A DNA stretch of 64,000 bases from Sphingomonas bisphenolicum (GCF_024349785.1 NZ_AP018818.1:558001-622000); one strand, 5' to 3'; shown: positions 1 through 8,760, counted from the first letter of the stretch. Notes: generated by a model not told the origin, from the letters alone. Program-made: numbers and translations.

Positions 1-847
1 CATGGAAGGACAGGAAGTCCGTCGGCGTGCCGGTTTCACCGGTCGCATAATTTTTGCCGGAAGAGACGTGCTTCAGGAATCCGTCCATGAAGGTGCCGCC
101 CGGCCCCGCGACGTCCGGCCCCCCGACGCGCGCGGTGGGCAGCGCCTTGCGCACGGCGGCGATGGCATAGTCGTGCAGCTTGTAGAATTCCTCGGGACTG
201 GCGCTCCAGTAGAAGGGGCTGTTGGGTTCGTTCCAGACCTCGAAATACCATTTCTCGACCTCGGCCCGGCCATAGCGTTCGATATTGTGGAGCGTCCATT
301 GATGGATCAGCTCCGCCCATTTTTCATAATCCTTTGGCGGATAGGTCCAGCCGGTGGCGATCAGATTATAGGCGAAGCCGGGACGCCAGCTATGGCGATA
401 GGGTGTGCCCGCCGGGGCGTTGGCCATCGCTTCGGGGGTGAAGCCGATCTGGAGATAGGGGCGGATGCCCTCCGCCAGATAGGCGTCGATGATGCCGTCT
501 ACGATCGCCCAGTTATAGACCGGCTTGCCATCCTTCGTCTCGGTATAGGCGTTGGTGCTGCCCCATTTGAAGGCGGCCGTGCCATCGCCACTGCTCAAAA
601 GATTATGGGCGCGGAAATAGACCTGACCCTTTTTCAATTCACCCAGTTCGATCAGCAATTTGCGGCCATCCTTCATGGTCGCATAATTGGGTTCGTCCGC
701 GCCGAAGAAGCGCCAGACGGGCGGCAGCTTGCCCACGGCCTTGCCCGCGTCCACGCTGATCGCGACCTGTCTTGCGTCCTGCGCCCCGGCGCCTTGCGGC
801 AGCGCCACCAGCACGGACAGCGAAGCGATCACCCTGGAAATCGTCAT
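1..847 (-). CDS. Glycoside hydrolase family 39 beta-xylosidase-like enzyme (3' end outside window)
   Basis: Reading the minus strand from the ATG at 847 gives an open frame to the window edge (about 282 residues, C-terminus missing). Residues 1-23 form a secretion signal (MTISRVIASLSVLVALPQGAGAQ). The body is a clan GH-A barrel; the segment EVWNEPN near residue 207 is the acid/base Glu signature of GH39, and YNWAIVDGIIDAYLAEGIRPYLQIGF matches the preceding strands in shortened form (YNWAIVDGII). GH39 enzymes release xylose or related sugars from xylo-oligosaccharides; a periplasmic site is inferred. GAGAGG lies 7 nt before the ATG. It starts 23 nt after the receptor gene on the same strand, so the two are probably one operon. 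The nucleophile Glu would lie beyond the window. Confidence 0.85.
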   Translation of the reverse strand, partial: MTISRVIASLSVLVALPQGAGAQDARQVAISVDAGKAVGKLPPVWRFFGADEPNYATMKDGRKLLIELGELKKGQVYFRAHNLLSSGDGTAAFKWGSTNAYTETKDGKPVYNWAIVDGIIDAYLAEGIRPYLQIGFTPEAMANAPAGTPYRHSWRPGFAYNLIATGWTYPPKDYEKWAELIHQWTLHNIERYGRAEVEKWYFEVWNEPNSPFYWSASPEEFYKLHDYAIAAVRKALPTARVGGPDVAGPGGTFMDGFLKHVSSGKNYATGETGTPTDFLSFH

Positions 848-870
848 ATGGCATCCTCTCGATAAGAACA

Positions 871-3558
871 TCAGATCTTCGCCCGGAACCCGACGGCGAA
901 TGTGCGCGTGTAGAGAACCGTGTCGCGCGGATAGAGGCCGGGGTCGTTGAAAGAGGTCTGATACAGATTTTTCAGCACATTGGTCGCATCGGCGACGATG
1001 GTGAAGCTGGGATTGAGTTCATAGGAGAAGGACAGGTCGAGATTGCTGATCTGGCCGTTGGTGATGAAGTTGGGATTGACGCCGGTGAAGTGCAGGCCGG
1101 CATTATAGGTGTCGCGCCAGACATAGGAGGCGCGGGCGGAGAAACCGCCCTTTTCATAGATGAAAGTGCCGGTGGCAGAATATTTGGACACGTTCTGGAA
1201 CGGGATGTCCATATAGCCGGTCACGCCGGGCAGCGGCGAGAGCGCCTTGTTCTTGCCGTCGATATAGGTGCCGTTGGCGCTGATGCCGATGCCGTCCAGC
1301 CAGGTCGGCAGGCCCTTGGGGAAAAAAGTGAAGCCACCCTCGATCCCCTGCAACTTGCCGGACCCGGAATTTTCCGGCCGGGTGATCTGATAGACGCCAT
1401 TGTCCGCGCCCAGATAGTCGATGTCGAAATTGCTGGTGACCGACTGGATGAAGCCGGTGACGTCGCGGCGGAAGATCGTCGCGGTGATCGAACTGGACCG
1501 GTCGATATACCATTCGAGCGAGAGGTCGTAATTGTCCGACCGCACCGGCTTCAGGTCGGCATTGCCGCTGGAGCCGCGGCCGAAGGGCTGTTGCCCCGGT
1601 ACGGGCGGCGTGAGGGTGAGCGCCGGATTGAGCTGGGCGAAACTGGGACGGGTGATCGTCTTGCTGGCGGCGAAGCGCAGGAAGAGATTGTCCTTCAGCT
1701 TGTAGCGCAGTGCCAGGCTGGGGAGAATGTCGGTGCTCTTGTTGCGGATGGTGACGGGCGATGTCGCGCCGCGCAGGACCAGGAAGGCGTTGGACGTGAT
1801 GTCGGTGCGGATGACGCGCACGCCGATCTGGCCGTCCAGTCGGCCGACTTCCACATTGGCCTGGCCATAGCCGGCATAGTTCTTTTCCTCGATGTCGAAA
1901 TGCTGCGTATCCTGAAAGGCCGGATCGCCCGGCGCAAGGCCGAACAACTGGCGCAGCGAGCCGATATTGTTCAGCAGATAACCGGTGGTCGGCGTCGCCC
2001 ATTGCCGCACGAACTGGCGCGTCCCGGTGTAGAAATCGCCGGGGGTCACCGTCATCAGGCCGGGCAGGCTCGCCGCCTTGATGCTGTAGCATTGCACCGC
2101 ACCGGTCGCGGAGCAGTTGATGGTCTGAGTGAAGCTGTCGGATTTGGCGTTGCGCTTGCTGAGGCGGATGCCGGCGTCGAGTCCGGAGAAGATGAGGAAG
2201 GGCGCGCGCCAGGACAGATCGCCGCGCCAGGCCAGTTCCTTGCCGTCGCCGACCGTGCGGGTAGTGGACAGGCGCGAGAGATAGTAACGCCCCGGATCGG
2301 CCATATCGTCATTGGGCAGGGTGAAATGGGGCGCGCCCGAGCCATCGTTGAACACCGCGTCGGTGCGCGAGGCGATAAAGTCCACGTCCAGATTATTGCC
2401 CACATCGGTCGCCTTCGACCGGGTGTAGGAGAATTCCGTCGCGGCCTTCCAGTCGCCGCTGGTCCAGTCGGCGCCCAGCGCGCCCTGCCAACGATCGGCC
2501 TTGTTCCGGTAGGCGCCGCCGAAATTGGCCACGCGACCGTTGGCTATGCTGAGCGACTGGACCAGCTTGGTGTCGTCCACGAACACAAGCGGCGCCAGCA
2601 GCGCGCCGTTCATCGACGTAAAATTCTGATTGCTGTTGCCACGTTCGCGATAGCCGTAGAACAGGCCGTCGGCGTGGATGGTCAGTCGATCGTCCGGCGC
2701 CCATTGCAGCGTGGCGTTGACCGCCGGGCGGGTGCGGGTGCCGATCCGGTCGAAAGCGCCGATCACGTCGGTACGGAAGGCCTTGGGATCGGTCGGGCTG
2801 GTGCCGCGGGGATCGAGCGGCACGCCCGGCGTGTAGGGCGCTCGGCTGTTGTCGAGATTATAGCCGAAATAGCCGCCGCTATAGATGGTTTCGTCGCGAT
2901 AGCGGGTCTTGTGATAGGAAAGGCTGATCAGGGCGCCGATCTCTCCTATGCCGGTCGACCAGCGGTTGCTGATCAGCGCGCTGGCATAGGGATCGATTCT
3001 GTCGGGCTGCTCGCTATAGACTTCGCGGCCCGCCAGCGCGAACTCGAAGCCCTTGAAATCGAAGGGGCGACGGGTGCGGACGTTGATGAGGCCGGCGATG
3101 CCACCTTCCAACTGATCGGCGGAGCGCGACTTGTAGACGTCCACCCCGGCAACGAGGTCGGCGGGCACGTCCGCCAGCGAGAGCGAGCGGCCGGTGGTGC
3201 TGAAGATGTTGCGGCCGTTGACCAGCGTCACCACGTCGGGAAGGCCGCGGATCAGCACGGTCGCGGACTCGCCGCGGGCGCGGGGCGACACTTGGATGCC
3301 CGGCACGCGTTGAAGCGCCTCCACCACATTATTGTCGGGCAGCTTTCCGATATCCTCGGCCACGACCGAGTCCACCAATTGCCGGGCGTTGCGCTTGATA
3401 TTCTGCGCCGACGACAGGCTGGCGCGCATACCGGTGACGATGATGTCGCCGTCGGTCGCCTCCCCGGCTCCTTTGCCTTCGACCGCCTGGGCCAAGGCCG
3501 ATTGCGCCGCCAGCAGCGCGAACAACGATATGGACAGCTTTATTCCGCTTTTCATCAT
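871..3558 (-). CDS. TonB-dependent outer-membrane receptor, carbohydrate-type
   Basis: An 895-residue protein. Residues 1-23 are a signal peptide ending in ALA-Q. The N-terminal plug follows: DIIVTGMRASLSSAQNIKR, then DSVVAEDIGKLPDNNV and VPGIQVSPRARGESATVLIRG, the arrangement typical of the large sphingomonad and Caulobacter receptors linked to polysaccharide use. The C-terminal half is a 22-strand barrel ending in the aromatic-rich strand TRTFAVGFRAKI. It imports an oligosaccharide using TonB energy. GGAGGGG lies just before the first ATG; a second ATG follows directly. The GH39 gene immediately downstream suggests xylo-oligosaccharides as ligand (inference). Confidence 0.93.
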   Translation of the reverse strand: MMKSGIKLSISLFALLAAQSALAQAVEGKGAGEATDGDIIVTGMRASLSSAQNIKRNARQLVDSVVAEDIGKLPDNNVVEALQRVPGIQVSPRARGESATVLIRGLPDVVTLVNGRNIFSTTGRSLSLADVPADLVAGVDVYKSRSADQLEGGIAGLINVRTRRPFDFKGFEFALAGREVYSEQPDRIDPYASALISNRWSTGIGEIGALISLSYHKTRYRDETIYSGGYFGYNLDNSRAPYTPGVPLDPRGTSPTDPKAFRTDVIGAFDRIGTRTRPAVNATLQWAPDDRLTIHADGLFYGYRERGNSNQNFTSMNGALLAPLVFVDDTKLVQSLSIANGRVANFGGAYRNKADRWQGALGADWTSGDWKAATEFSYTRSKATDVGNNLDVDFIASRTDAVFNDGSGAPHFTLPNDDMADPGRYYLSRLSTTRTVGDGKELAWRGDLSWRAPFLIFSGLDAGIRLSKRNAKSDSFTQTINCSATGAVQCYSIKAASLPGLMTVTPGDFYTGTRQFVRQWATPTTGYLLNNIGSLRQLFGLAPGDPAFQDTQHFDIEEKNYAGYGQANVEVGRLDGQIGVRVIRTDITSNAFLVLRGATSPVTIRNKSTDILPSLALRYKLKDNLFLRFAASKTITRPSFAQLNPALTLTPPVPGQQPFGRGSSGNADLKPVRSDNYDLSLEWYIDRSSSITATIFRRDVTGFIQSVTSNFDIDYLGADNGVYQITRPENSGSGKLQGIEGGFTFFPKGLPTWLDGIGISANGTYIDGKNKALSPLPGVTGYMDIPFQNVSKYSATGTFIYEKGGFSARASYVWRDTYNAGLHFTGVNPNFITNGQISNLDLSFSYELNPSFTIVADATNVLKNLYQTSFNDPGLYPRDTVLYTRTFAVGFRAKI

Positions 3559-3579
3559 GACATCCCCTCCGAGTCATTT

Positions 3580-3600
3580 TTTATTTCTCATACTAGATTA
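3580..3600. promoter_or_regulatory. 21-bp direct repeat, copy 1 (candidate GntR operator)
   Basis: T followed by TTATTTCTCATACTAGATTA. The identical 21 bases recur at 4481-4501. This copy lies 22 bp upstream of the receptor start codon, in the 183-bp divergent gap with gntR. The position fits an operator or the core promoter of the receptor operon. Binding by the adjacent GntR protein is inference. Confidence 0.55.
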
Positions 3601-3741
3601 CGTTTGTTTGAAACGGATTCAAGCTATAATTTGACGGAGTAATGAGATTAGACGCCATATCGCCAATTTTCCTCATACCAATTCCTGCCTTTTGGCGGGA
3701 TCAGGCTTGACGGATAGGGTGGCAGGGCGGACGAAGGCGGC

Positions 3742-4470
3742 ATGACTCAAGCAGACGATCACCCGCTTTCCCGCCCTCCCAGTCCGGCACAGCGGGCCGT
3801 GCATGACCGGATCGCCCATGATCTGGGCGTAGCGATCGTCGGTGGCCGTTATCAGCCGGGCGACATATTACCGGGCGAGGAGCGCTATAGCGCCGAACAG
3901 GGCGTGTCGCGCACCGCCTATCGAGAAGCCGTCCGCGTCCTGTCTGCCAAGGGGCTAGTCCATAGCCGAACCAAGAGCGGCACCCGCATTAACGACCGTT
4001 TGCGGTGGAACATGCTGGATCTGGACATACTCGCCTGGATGTTCGAGGCCGGGCCTACAGCCGAATTTCTGCGTGACATTTTCGAACTGCGCATCGTCGT
4101 GGAGCCGGCCGCCGCAGAGTTCGCGGCATTGCGTCGGGATGGGCAGGATATTTCCCGCATGGGCCATGCGCTGGAGGAAATGCGCCGCTTTGGCCTGCAA
4201 ACCGCGGAAGGGCGTGCCGCGGATCAAAGCTTCCATCGCCTGATCCTGCACGCGACACGCAACGAATCGCTCATCACGCTGGCCACGTCCGTCACCGCAG
4301 TGGTCGCATGGACCACCCGCTTCGCACGCGACGAGCGCAGGGAATCCCGCGATCCCATGCCCGACCACGACGCCGTATTCGACGCGATCATGCGCGGCGA
4401 AGGGGAGGAAGCGCGGCGCAAGATGCTGGCACTGATCCGCAACGCATCGGCCGACGCCGGCATGTTATGA
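3742..4470 (+). CDS. FadR-subfamily GntR transcriptional regulator
   Basis: A 242-residue protein. Residues about 17-85 form a winged helix-turn-helix (AVHDRIAHDLGVAIVGGRYQPGDILPGEERYSAE shows the GntR start in shortened form: GGRYQPGDILPGEE, then VSRTAYREAVRVLSAKGLV). Residues about 100-235 form an FCD effector domain with ELRIVVEPAAAEFAA, DQSFHRLILHATRNE and the metal/ligand histidines near DHDAVFDAI. FadR-type members usually bind sugar acids or organic acids and release DNA. It is divergent from the receptor/GH39 operon, which it most likely controls. The ATG at 3742 is preceded by AAGGCGG. Confidence 0.92.
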   Translation: MTQADDHPLSRPPSPAQRAVHDRIAHDLGVAIVGGRYQPGDILPGEERYSAEQGVSRTAYREAVRVLSAKGLVHSRTKSGTRINDRLRWNMLDLDILAWMFEAGPTAEFLRDIFELRIVVEPAAAEFAALRRDGQDISRMGHALEEMRRFGLQTAEGRAADQSFHRLILHATRNESLITLATSVTAVVAWTTRFARDERRESRDPMPDHDAVFDAIMRGEGEEARRKMLALIRNASADAGML

Positions 4471-4480
4471 CGGGCGTCAA

Positions 4481-4501
4481 TTTATTTCTCATACTAGATT
4501 A
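4481..4501. promoter_or_regulatory. 21-bp direct repeat, copy 2
   Basis: Identical over 21 bases to 3580-3600. It begins 10 bp after the gntR stop codon and ends 100 bp before the sigma-factor start at 4602. It may be a second binding site of the GntR regulator, a promoter for the sigma-factor operon, or the scar of a small duplication. Confidence 0.5.
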
Positions 4502-4601
4502 ATGACGACAGCCAAGCTCACTGCTGCGGGTGGCCCGTCAATCGACACATGCTTGGCCAGCCCCCTCAATTTGTTCGCCCCCCTGCCGCGTTTCAATTGA
4601 A

Positions 4602-5192
4602 ATGGGGCGAAAAATTGTTACGGTCGCGCCTGTGGGAGACGCAGACACCGATCGTGATAGGCTGATCACCGCATTGGCGCGGGTCGCCGGGCGTGACCGG
4701 CGCGCACTTCGGCAGGTCTATGCCATGACGTCTGCGAAACTTTTCGGCATTTGCCTCCGTATCTGCGCAGACAGGGACGCAGCGGAGGATATCTTGCAGG
4801 ACGTGTATATCAAGGTTTGGAACAGAGCTGACCGGTTCGACGCCGGCCGGGCCAGTCCCATTACCTGGCTGTGCGCGATCGCGCGCAATACCGCCATCGA
4901 CTGGTGCCGTTCCTCGCGCCGGCCCGGCATGGCGCCGGAAGAAGCCGCGGCCGAGGTCGCCGATGCCGCCCCCCTGGCCGACATGGTGATCGAGCGTGAC
5001 CAACATAGCGCGCGCATGTTCGCCTGCCTTGACGAACTCGAAGCGCGACAGCGCGTGGCGATCCGCTCGGCGTTTCTGGATGGGCTGACCTATGCGCAAC
5101 TGGCCGATCGCATGGCGGTGCCGCTTGGTACGATGAAGAGCTGGATCCGCCGCGGCCTGCAACAACTCAGGACGTGCATCGGCGATGGCTGA
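4602..5192 (+). CDS. ECF-type RNA polymerase sigma factor (SigK/RpoE-like)
   Basis: A 196-residue sigma-70 family protein of the extracytoplasmic-function class. Region 2 is visible as LFGICLRICADRDAAEDILQDVYIKVWNRADRF and in shorter form AEDILQDVYIKVW; region 4 as LDELEARQRVAIRSAFLDG and TYAQLADRMAVPLGTMKSWI, the promoter -35 binding helix-turn-helix. An upstream in-frame GTG at 4530 would add 24 residues not typical of the family, so the ATG at 4602 was chosen. The gene overlaps the next one by 8 bp, a typical sigma/anti-sigma pair. It directs polymerase to a stress or envelope regulon (family knowledge). Confidence 0.92.
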   Translation: MGRKIVTVAPVGDADTDRDRLITALARVAGRDRRALRQVYAMTSAKLFGICLRICADRDAAEDILQDVYIKVWNRADRFDAGRASPITWLCAIARNTAIDWCRSSRRPGMAPEEAAAEVADAAPLADMVIERDQHSARMFACLDELEARQRVAIRSAFLDGLTYAQLADRMAVPLGTMKSWIRRGLQQLRTCIGDG

Positions 5193-5889
5193 CGGCCTGT
5201 CCCCCGAAGAGCGCGACGCGATCGCCGCCGAACTGGCGCTGGGCGTGCTGGACGGCGCGGCGCGCGCCGCTGCGCTGCGCCGCCTGATGGCAGATCCAGA
5301 TTTCTCGCCCGATATGATCGACGCATGGGAAAGGCGGCTTGCCCCGCTCTATGACGACTATGTCGCTGTGACGCCGCCGGAAACCTTATGGCCCGGCATC
5401 GAAACAGCCGTTGCCGGCGGATTGCCGGCACACCCGGCCCTGCGTCAACTGCGCTGGTGGCGCGCGTGCGCGCTGGCATCCGCTGCCGTCGCGGCGTCCC
5501 TGGCGCTGATCGTGCTACTGCGTCCGGGTGCGCCCGTCGCCATTCAGCAGCCTGCGCAAGTGGCCATGGCGCAGATGGTCGGCGAACCCGATGGACCGAT
5601 GATATTGGCGCGCTACGACCCGACTTCGGGCGGCCTGGTCCTGCGGCCGACCGGTGTAGCGTCGGGCCGTCTCGCGCCCGAATTATGGATCATTCCGGCG
5701 GACGGCAAGCCGCGTTCGCTTGGCCTGATCGGCGGTGGCGCCGAAAGTCGCATAGCCGTCGCCCCGTCCTATCGCCGCTTCATGGCGGAAGGCGCGACGC
5801 TGGCGGTCACCATGGAGTCCATGGCTGGCGCGCCCCACGACGCTCCTAGTTCCGCGCCGATCGCGGCAGGGAAAATATCGCTTTTCTGA
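5185..5889 (+). CDS. Anti-sigma factor, RskA-like, single membrane span
   Basis: A 234-residue protein. The N-terminus (residues 1-75) is a cytoplasmic sigma-binding domain with LALGVLDGAARAAALRRL. One membrane helix lies near residues 94-111 (ACALASAAVAASLALIVLL in part). The periplasmic C-terminal domain contains ILARYDPTSGGLVLRP and LAPELWIIPADGKPRSLGLI, which match the anti-sigma-K factor RskA family. It should hold the partner sigma factor at the membrane until a signal triggers release or proteolysis. It overlaps the sigma gene by 8 bp, giving strong translational coupling. Confidence 0.9.
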   Translation: MADGLSPEERDAIAAELALGVLDGAARAAALRRLMADPDFSPDMIDAWERRLAPLYDDYVAVTPPETLWPGIETAVAGGLPAHPALRQLRWWRACALASAAVAASLALIVLLRPGAPVAIQQPAQVAMAQMVGEPDGPMILARYDPTSGGLVLRPTGVASGRLAPELWIIPADGKPRSLGLIGGGAESRIAVAPSYRRFMAEGATLAVTMESMAGAPHDAPSSAPIAAGKISLF

Positions 5890-5971
5890 CCTGCATCCAC
5901 CCACCGCTTCCCGCCGTAACTGATGTGCACGCCCGCTCTGACGCGACGCGCGACATAGGAAGGAAGCCTCC

Positions 5972-6541
5972 ATGACGACTATCTTGACGAAGCTCTCGCT
6001 TGCACTGGCGAGCACGATGCTCATTGCCGGCGGCGCGCCCGCCATGGCGAAGGACATGGGCAAGAACCCGATGGTCGGCGGCGCGGCGATGTATCCGACC
6101 AAGGACATCATCGACAATGCCGTCAATTCCAAGGATCACACGACACTGGTCGCCGCCGTCAAGGCCGCAGGCCTTGTCGATACGCTCAAGGGCGCGGGTC
6201 CGTTCACCGTCTTTGCGCCGACCAATGCGGCCTTCGCCAAACTGCCCGCCGGCACGGTCGATACCCTGGTGAAGCCCGAAAACAAGGCGATGCTGACCAA
6301 GATCCTGACCTATCATGTCGTCGCCGGGCGGATGACCGCCAAGGATATTGCGGCCAAGGCGAAGATGAACGGCGGCAAGGCTGTGCTGACCACCGTGCAG
6401 GGCGAAAGCCTGACCGCATGGCAGAAGGACGGCGCCTGGTATCTGACCGATGCCAAGGGCGGCATGTCGAAAATCACGATCGCCAATGTGATGCAGTCCA
6501 ATGGCGTCATTCATGTGGTCGATACGGTTCTGATGCCCTGA
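5972..6541 (+). CDS. Secreted fasciclin (FAS1) domain protein
   Basis: A 189-residue protein. Residues 1-26 are a signal peptide (ends GAPAMA-KD). One FAS1 domain fills residues about 45-189: [38 protein letters not shown] (the H1 box), [15 protein letters not shown] and [13 protein letters not shown] (the H2 box). FAS1 proteins act in cell-surface adhesion or as small periplasmic binding proteins. In many alphaproteobacteria a FAS1 gene follows an ECF sigma/anti-sigma pair, as here (82 bp downstream), so it is probably a target of that sigma factor. GGAAGGA precedes the ATG. Confidence 0.93.
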   Translation: MTTILTKLSLALASTMLIAGGAPAMAKDMGKNPMVGGAAMYPTKDIIDNAVNSKDHTTLVAAVKAAGLVDTLKGAGPFTVFAPTNAAFAKLPAGTVDTLVKPENKAMLTKILTYHVVAGRMTAKDIAAKAKMNGGKAVLTTVQGESLTAWQKDGAWYLTDAKGGMSKITIANVMQSNGVIHVVDTVLMP

Positions 6542-6570
6542 GCCGATCGATCCTGTAAGCGCCGGACTGC

Positions 6571-6607
6571 GGAAGCCCGCCAATCGCCCCCTGATTGGCG
6601 GGCTTCC
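6571..6607 (+). terminator. Intrinsic terminator after the fasciclin gene
   Basis: A perfect 15-bp stem (GGAAGCCCGCCAATC at 6571-6585 pairing with 6593-6607) with a 7-nt loop, 29 nt after the fasciclin stop codon. It is followed by a short T-containing tract (GATTTTC). Confidence 0.85.
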
Positions 6608-6849
6608 CCGATTTTCAAAGACGCGCGGATTAGCGGGTGGCGAACAGAGGCGCGACAAATTGGCTATAATGTGCTTCGGCCACGCCATAGCCGTCACCTG
6701 CAGCAAGGCAAAGACTTGGGCGATTGCGCATCGCCAGCCTGTTAAGGCTATGAATCATCACGCTATGCGCGAAGCGCTTATCGCGGGCGCAGGTTTGCCC
6801 TTGCCCGCCCCTTTGACCTGCGGTCACTTCGTTCGACCAGGGATGCAAA

Positions 6850-7137
6850 GTGAGATACGCATTTGCCGCCGAGCATCGTGATCAGTTCCGGGTTCGATCG
6901 ATGTGTCGGTGCTAGCGCATCCAGCCCAGCGGCTTCTATGCTTGGCAGAAGAGTCCGCTGAGCCAACGGGCCCGGGAAGATGCCCGGCAGACGAAGAAAA
7001 CACGCGATGAAGCCCGCCAGGACGTGTTCGATTACATCGAGATGTTCTACAACCCGGTCCGCAAGCAGGTCAGGAACGGGATGCTGTCACCCGCACAGTT
7101 CGAACGGCAACAGATTTTGAAAGCAGAAGGCGTCTAG
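6850..7137 (+). pseudogene. Internally deleted IS3-family orfB (transposase) relic
   Basis: From GTG 6850 the frame reads VRYAFAAEHRDQFRVRSMCR, hits an in-frame TAG at 6913-6915, continues RIQPSGFYAWQKSPLSQRAR, and after EDARQT jumps to TRDEARQDVFDYIEMFYNPV and NGMLSPAQFERQQILKAEGV before its stop at 7135-7137. The first part is the start and the last part the end of an IS3 (IS407-like) OrfB; the whole DDE catalytic core between them is absent, yet the frame is kept. It is an inactive relic lying next to the IS481 insertion. Confidence 0.88.
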
Positions 7138-7145
7138 AAAACTAG

Positions 7146-8157
7146 GTGTTCAGTCCCGGCATCTGGTGGATCGGATTGACGATGAATCGGTCTGGCTCTG
7201 AAGTCCAGATTTTTGTGATGTATCATATGGTGTGAGGCCGCTGAGCGTCTTGAGCCGCCGCGCGAAGTTATAGGCGGCCATGAAGTCTGCAAGGTGCGTG
7301 CGTAATTGCTCGTGGCTTTCGTAGTGGAAGCGTTTGACGGTCGCCTCCTTGATGGTGCGATTCATCCGCTCGACCTGGCCGTTGGTCCATGGATGGTTTG
7401 GCTTGGTGAGCCGATGCTCGATGTCGTTGGCTTCGCAGATCATGTCGAAGCGCATCTGACGCGAGAACGCTGTGTTGCGGTTACGCGGCTGGTCAGCGAA
7501 CTGGATTCCATTATCCGTCAGGATCGTGTGAATACGATAGGGAACGGCTTCCAGCAGGTGTTCGAGAAACTCCCACGCCGTTCGTCGATCAGCTTTGTCG
7601 ACGAGTTGGGTGACAGCGAACTTGCTGGTGCGGTCGATGCCGACGAACAGGTAGAGCTTGCCTTCGGCAGTCTGCACCTCGGCGATGTCCATGTGGAAGA
7701 AGCCGATCGGATAGCGTTTGAAGCGTTGACGCTTGGGCTTGTCACCTTCGATGTCTGGCAGACGAGAGATGCCATGCCGCTGGAGGCAACGGTGTAGGGC
7801 CGACCGCGTTAGATGCGGTATCGTCGGCTGCAAGGCGTAGAGGCAGTCGTCCAGCGGCAGCAATGTGTATCGCCGGAACGCGACAACCATCGCCTCCTCG
7901 GCTTCGGACAAAGTGGTGGAATGAGGGGCCTTCGGCCCGGTCTTCAAATCCTCGACCGTTGCCCGCTTGCGCCACTTCGCCACAGTCTTGGGGTTGATCC
8001 CCAGTTCCCGGCTCAGCGTCGCGAGCGAAGCTTGCGATCGCTGTATTGCTGCTCGGACGGCGTGCGTGGTCGTGGCGCTGCCGTGACGTACTCGCTCCAT
8101 AATGCTTCCTTCCATTCCAACGAAAGGATCGCACCATCAAACCGTGGGATCAAACAC
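7146..8157 (-). mobile_element. IS481-family insertion sequence, apparently complete
   Basis: The left end (G)TGTTCAGTCCC at 7146-7157 and the inverted right end GGGATCAAACA(C) at 8146-8157 resemble each other and enclose a single full-length transposase gene. CTAG lies directly outside each end (7142-7145 and 8158-8161). IS481 elements are known to insert into and duplicate a target with a CTAG core, which fits this arrangement. Only one gene is carried. Confidence 0.85.
7150..8115 (-). CDS. IS481-family transposase
   Basis: A 321-residue protein. Residues about 15-60 form a helix-turn-helix (ATLSRELGINPKTVAKWRKR). The RNase H-fold DDE core shows FHMDIAEVQTAEGKLYLFV, ILTDNGIQFADQ and PNHPWTNGQVERMNRTIKEA, which hold the catalytic Asp, Asp and Glu. 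The protein appears intact. A start at Met6 is also possible. It moves the element bounded by 7146-8157 and has no other neighbour inside it. Confidence 0.93.
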   Translation of the reverse strand: MEGSIMERVRHGSATTTHAVRAAIQRSQASLATLSRELGINPKTVAKWRKRATVEDLKTGPKAPHSTTLSEAEEAMVVAFRRYTLLPLDDCLYALQPTIPHLTRSALHRCLQRHGISRLPDIEGDKPKRQRFKRYPIGFFHMDIAEVQTAEGKLYLFVGIDRTSKFAVTQLVDKADRRTAWEFLEHLLEAVPYRIHTILTDNGIQFADQPRNRNTAFSRQMRFDMICEANDIEHRLTKPNHPWTNGQVERMNRTIKEATVKRFHYESHEQLRTHLADFMAAYNFARRLKTLSGLTPYDTSQKSGLQSQTDSSSIRSTRCRD

Positions 8158-8162
8158 CTAGT

Positions 8163-8286
8163 ATAGAAATATCCAGATGCGGGGTCTCGATAAGCGCCGA
8201 TTGGGATCCTACCAATATCCCTTCTTACAGAATCTTTTCAAATATTTACGCCGACTTGAGCCGGGGGTCAGCTTCGACGCCGATCC
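8163..8286. repeat. 124-bp inverted repeat, left copy
   Basis: This segment matches the reverse complement of 14613-14736 with about 12 mismatches in 124 bp and no gaps (roughly 90% by hand alignment). It starts 2 bp after the CTAG that borders the IS481. Its inner end, GTCAGCTTCGACGCCGATCC, resembles the terminal repeats of IS21 elements (compare GATCGGCGTCTAAAAGGGAC at 11975-11994), so it may be the end of a lost IS21-like element. Confidence 0.8.
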
Positions 8287-8760
8287 ACACCTTTTTGTCA
8301 AATGCCAGCAAAAAGTCCGGCAGTTTGCCGAACCAGCATGGGTGACTTCCAGGCGAGCGTCTCGCGAAGACAGGAGGATACATATCGTCCTTTTCCGGGC
8401 AAGCGCATATAGATCGACGCCATCATAATGAACTGCTGTAGCTTGACACCGTCGCGCCATAATAGAGCGCACAGCGCCCCAGCTCAAAAGACCGGATCGC
8501 CTTTGAATTATGGCTGCTGGACAATAGCATCCGCATTCCCGAAAGCGGTCATTCATGACGCGCCTTCACCGACCGATAAGGTGAAAAATCCGCGTTAAGA
8601 GCAGACTCGGATCACGCATAAAAAATATAAAATTCAGCGCGGCTAACACCCGACGAAAATCGGTTCCTGCACATAGTTCTGTAACCTAAGTACCGCCCGC
8701 TATTACATAGCACCTTCCCTACCTTCGGAAAGACAAGATTAACGAATAATTTCTCTGCGA
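8287..8760. other. Intergenic stretch, no recognisable gene
   Basis: Between the inverted repeat and the thioesterase gene. It is more AT-rich towards its right end (8560-8760). Short open frames on both strands show no family features; it may hold decayed mobile-element sequence. No convincing promoter or hairpin was identified. Confidence 0.5.

Noticed and set aside
772..3642. Very long open frame (over 900 codons) on the plus strand opposite the TonB-dependent receptor
   Set aside because: Its product has no recognisable domain and is rich in Gly, Ala, Arg, Asp and Val, as expected from the antisense of a GC-rich gene. The receptor on the other strand has a signal peptide, plug and barrel motifs.
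8209..8556. Open frame of 115 codons on the minus strand next to the IS481
   Set aside because: Half of it lies in the inverted repeat and no protein family features are seen; it is probably decayed mobile DNA.
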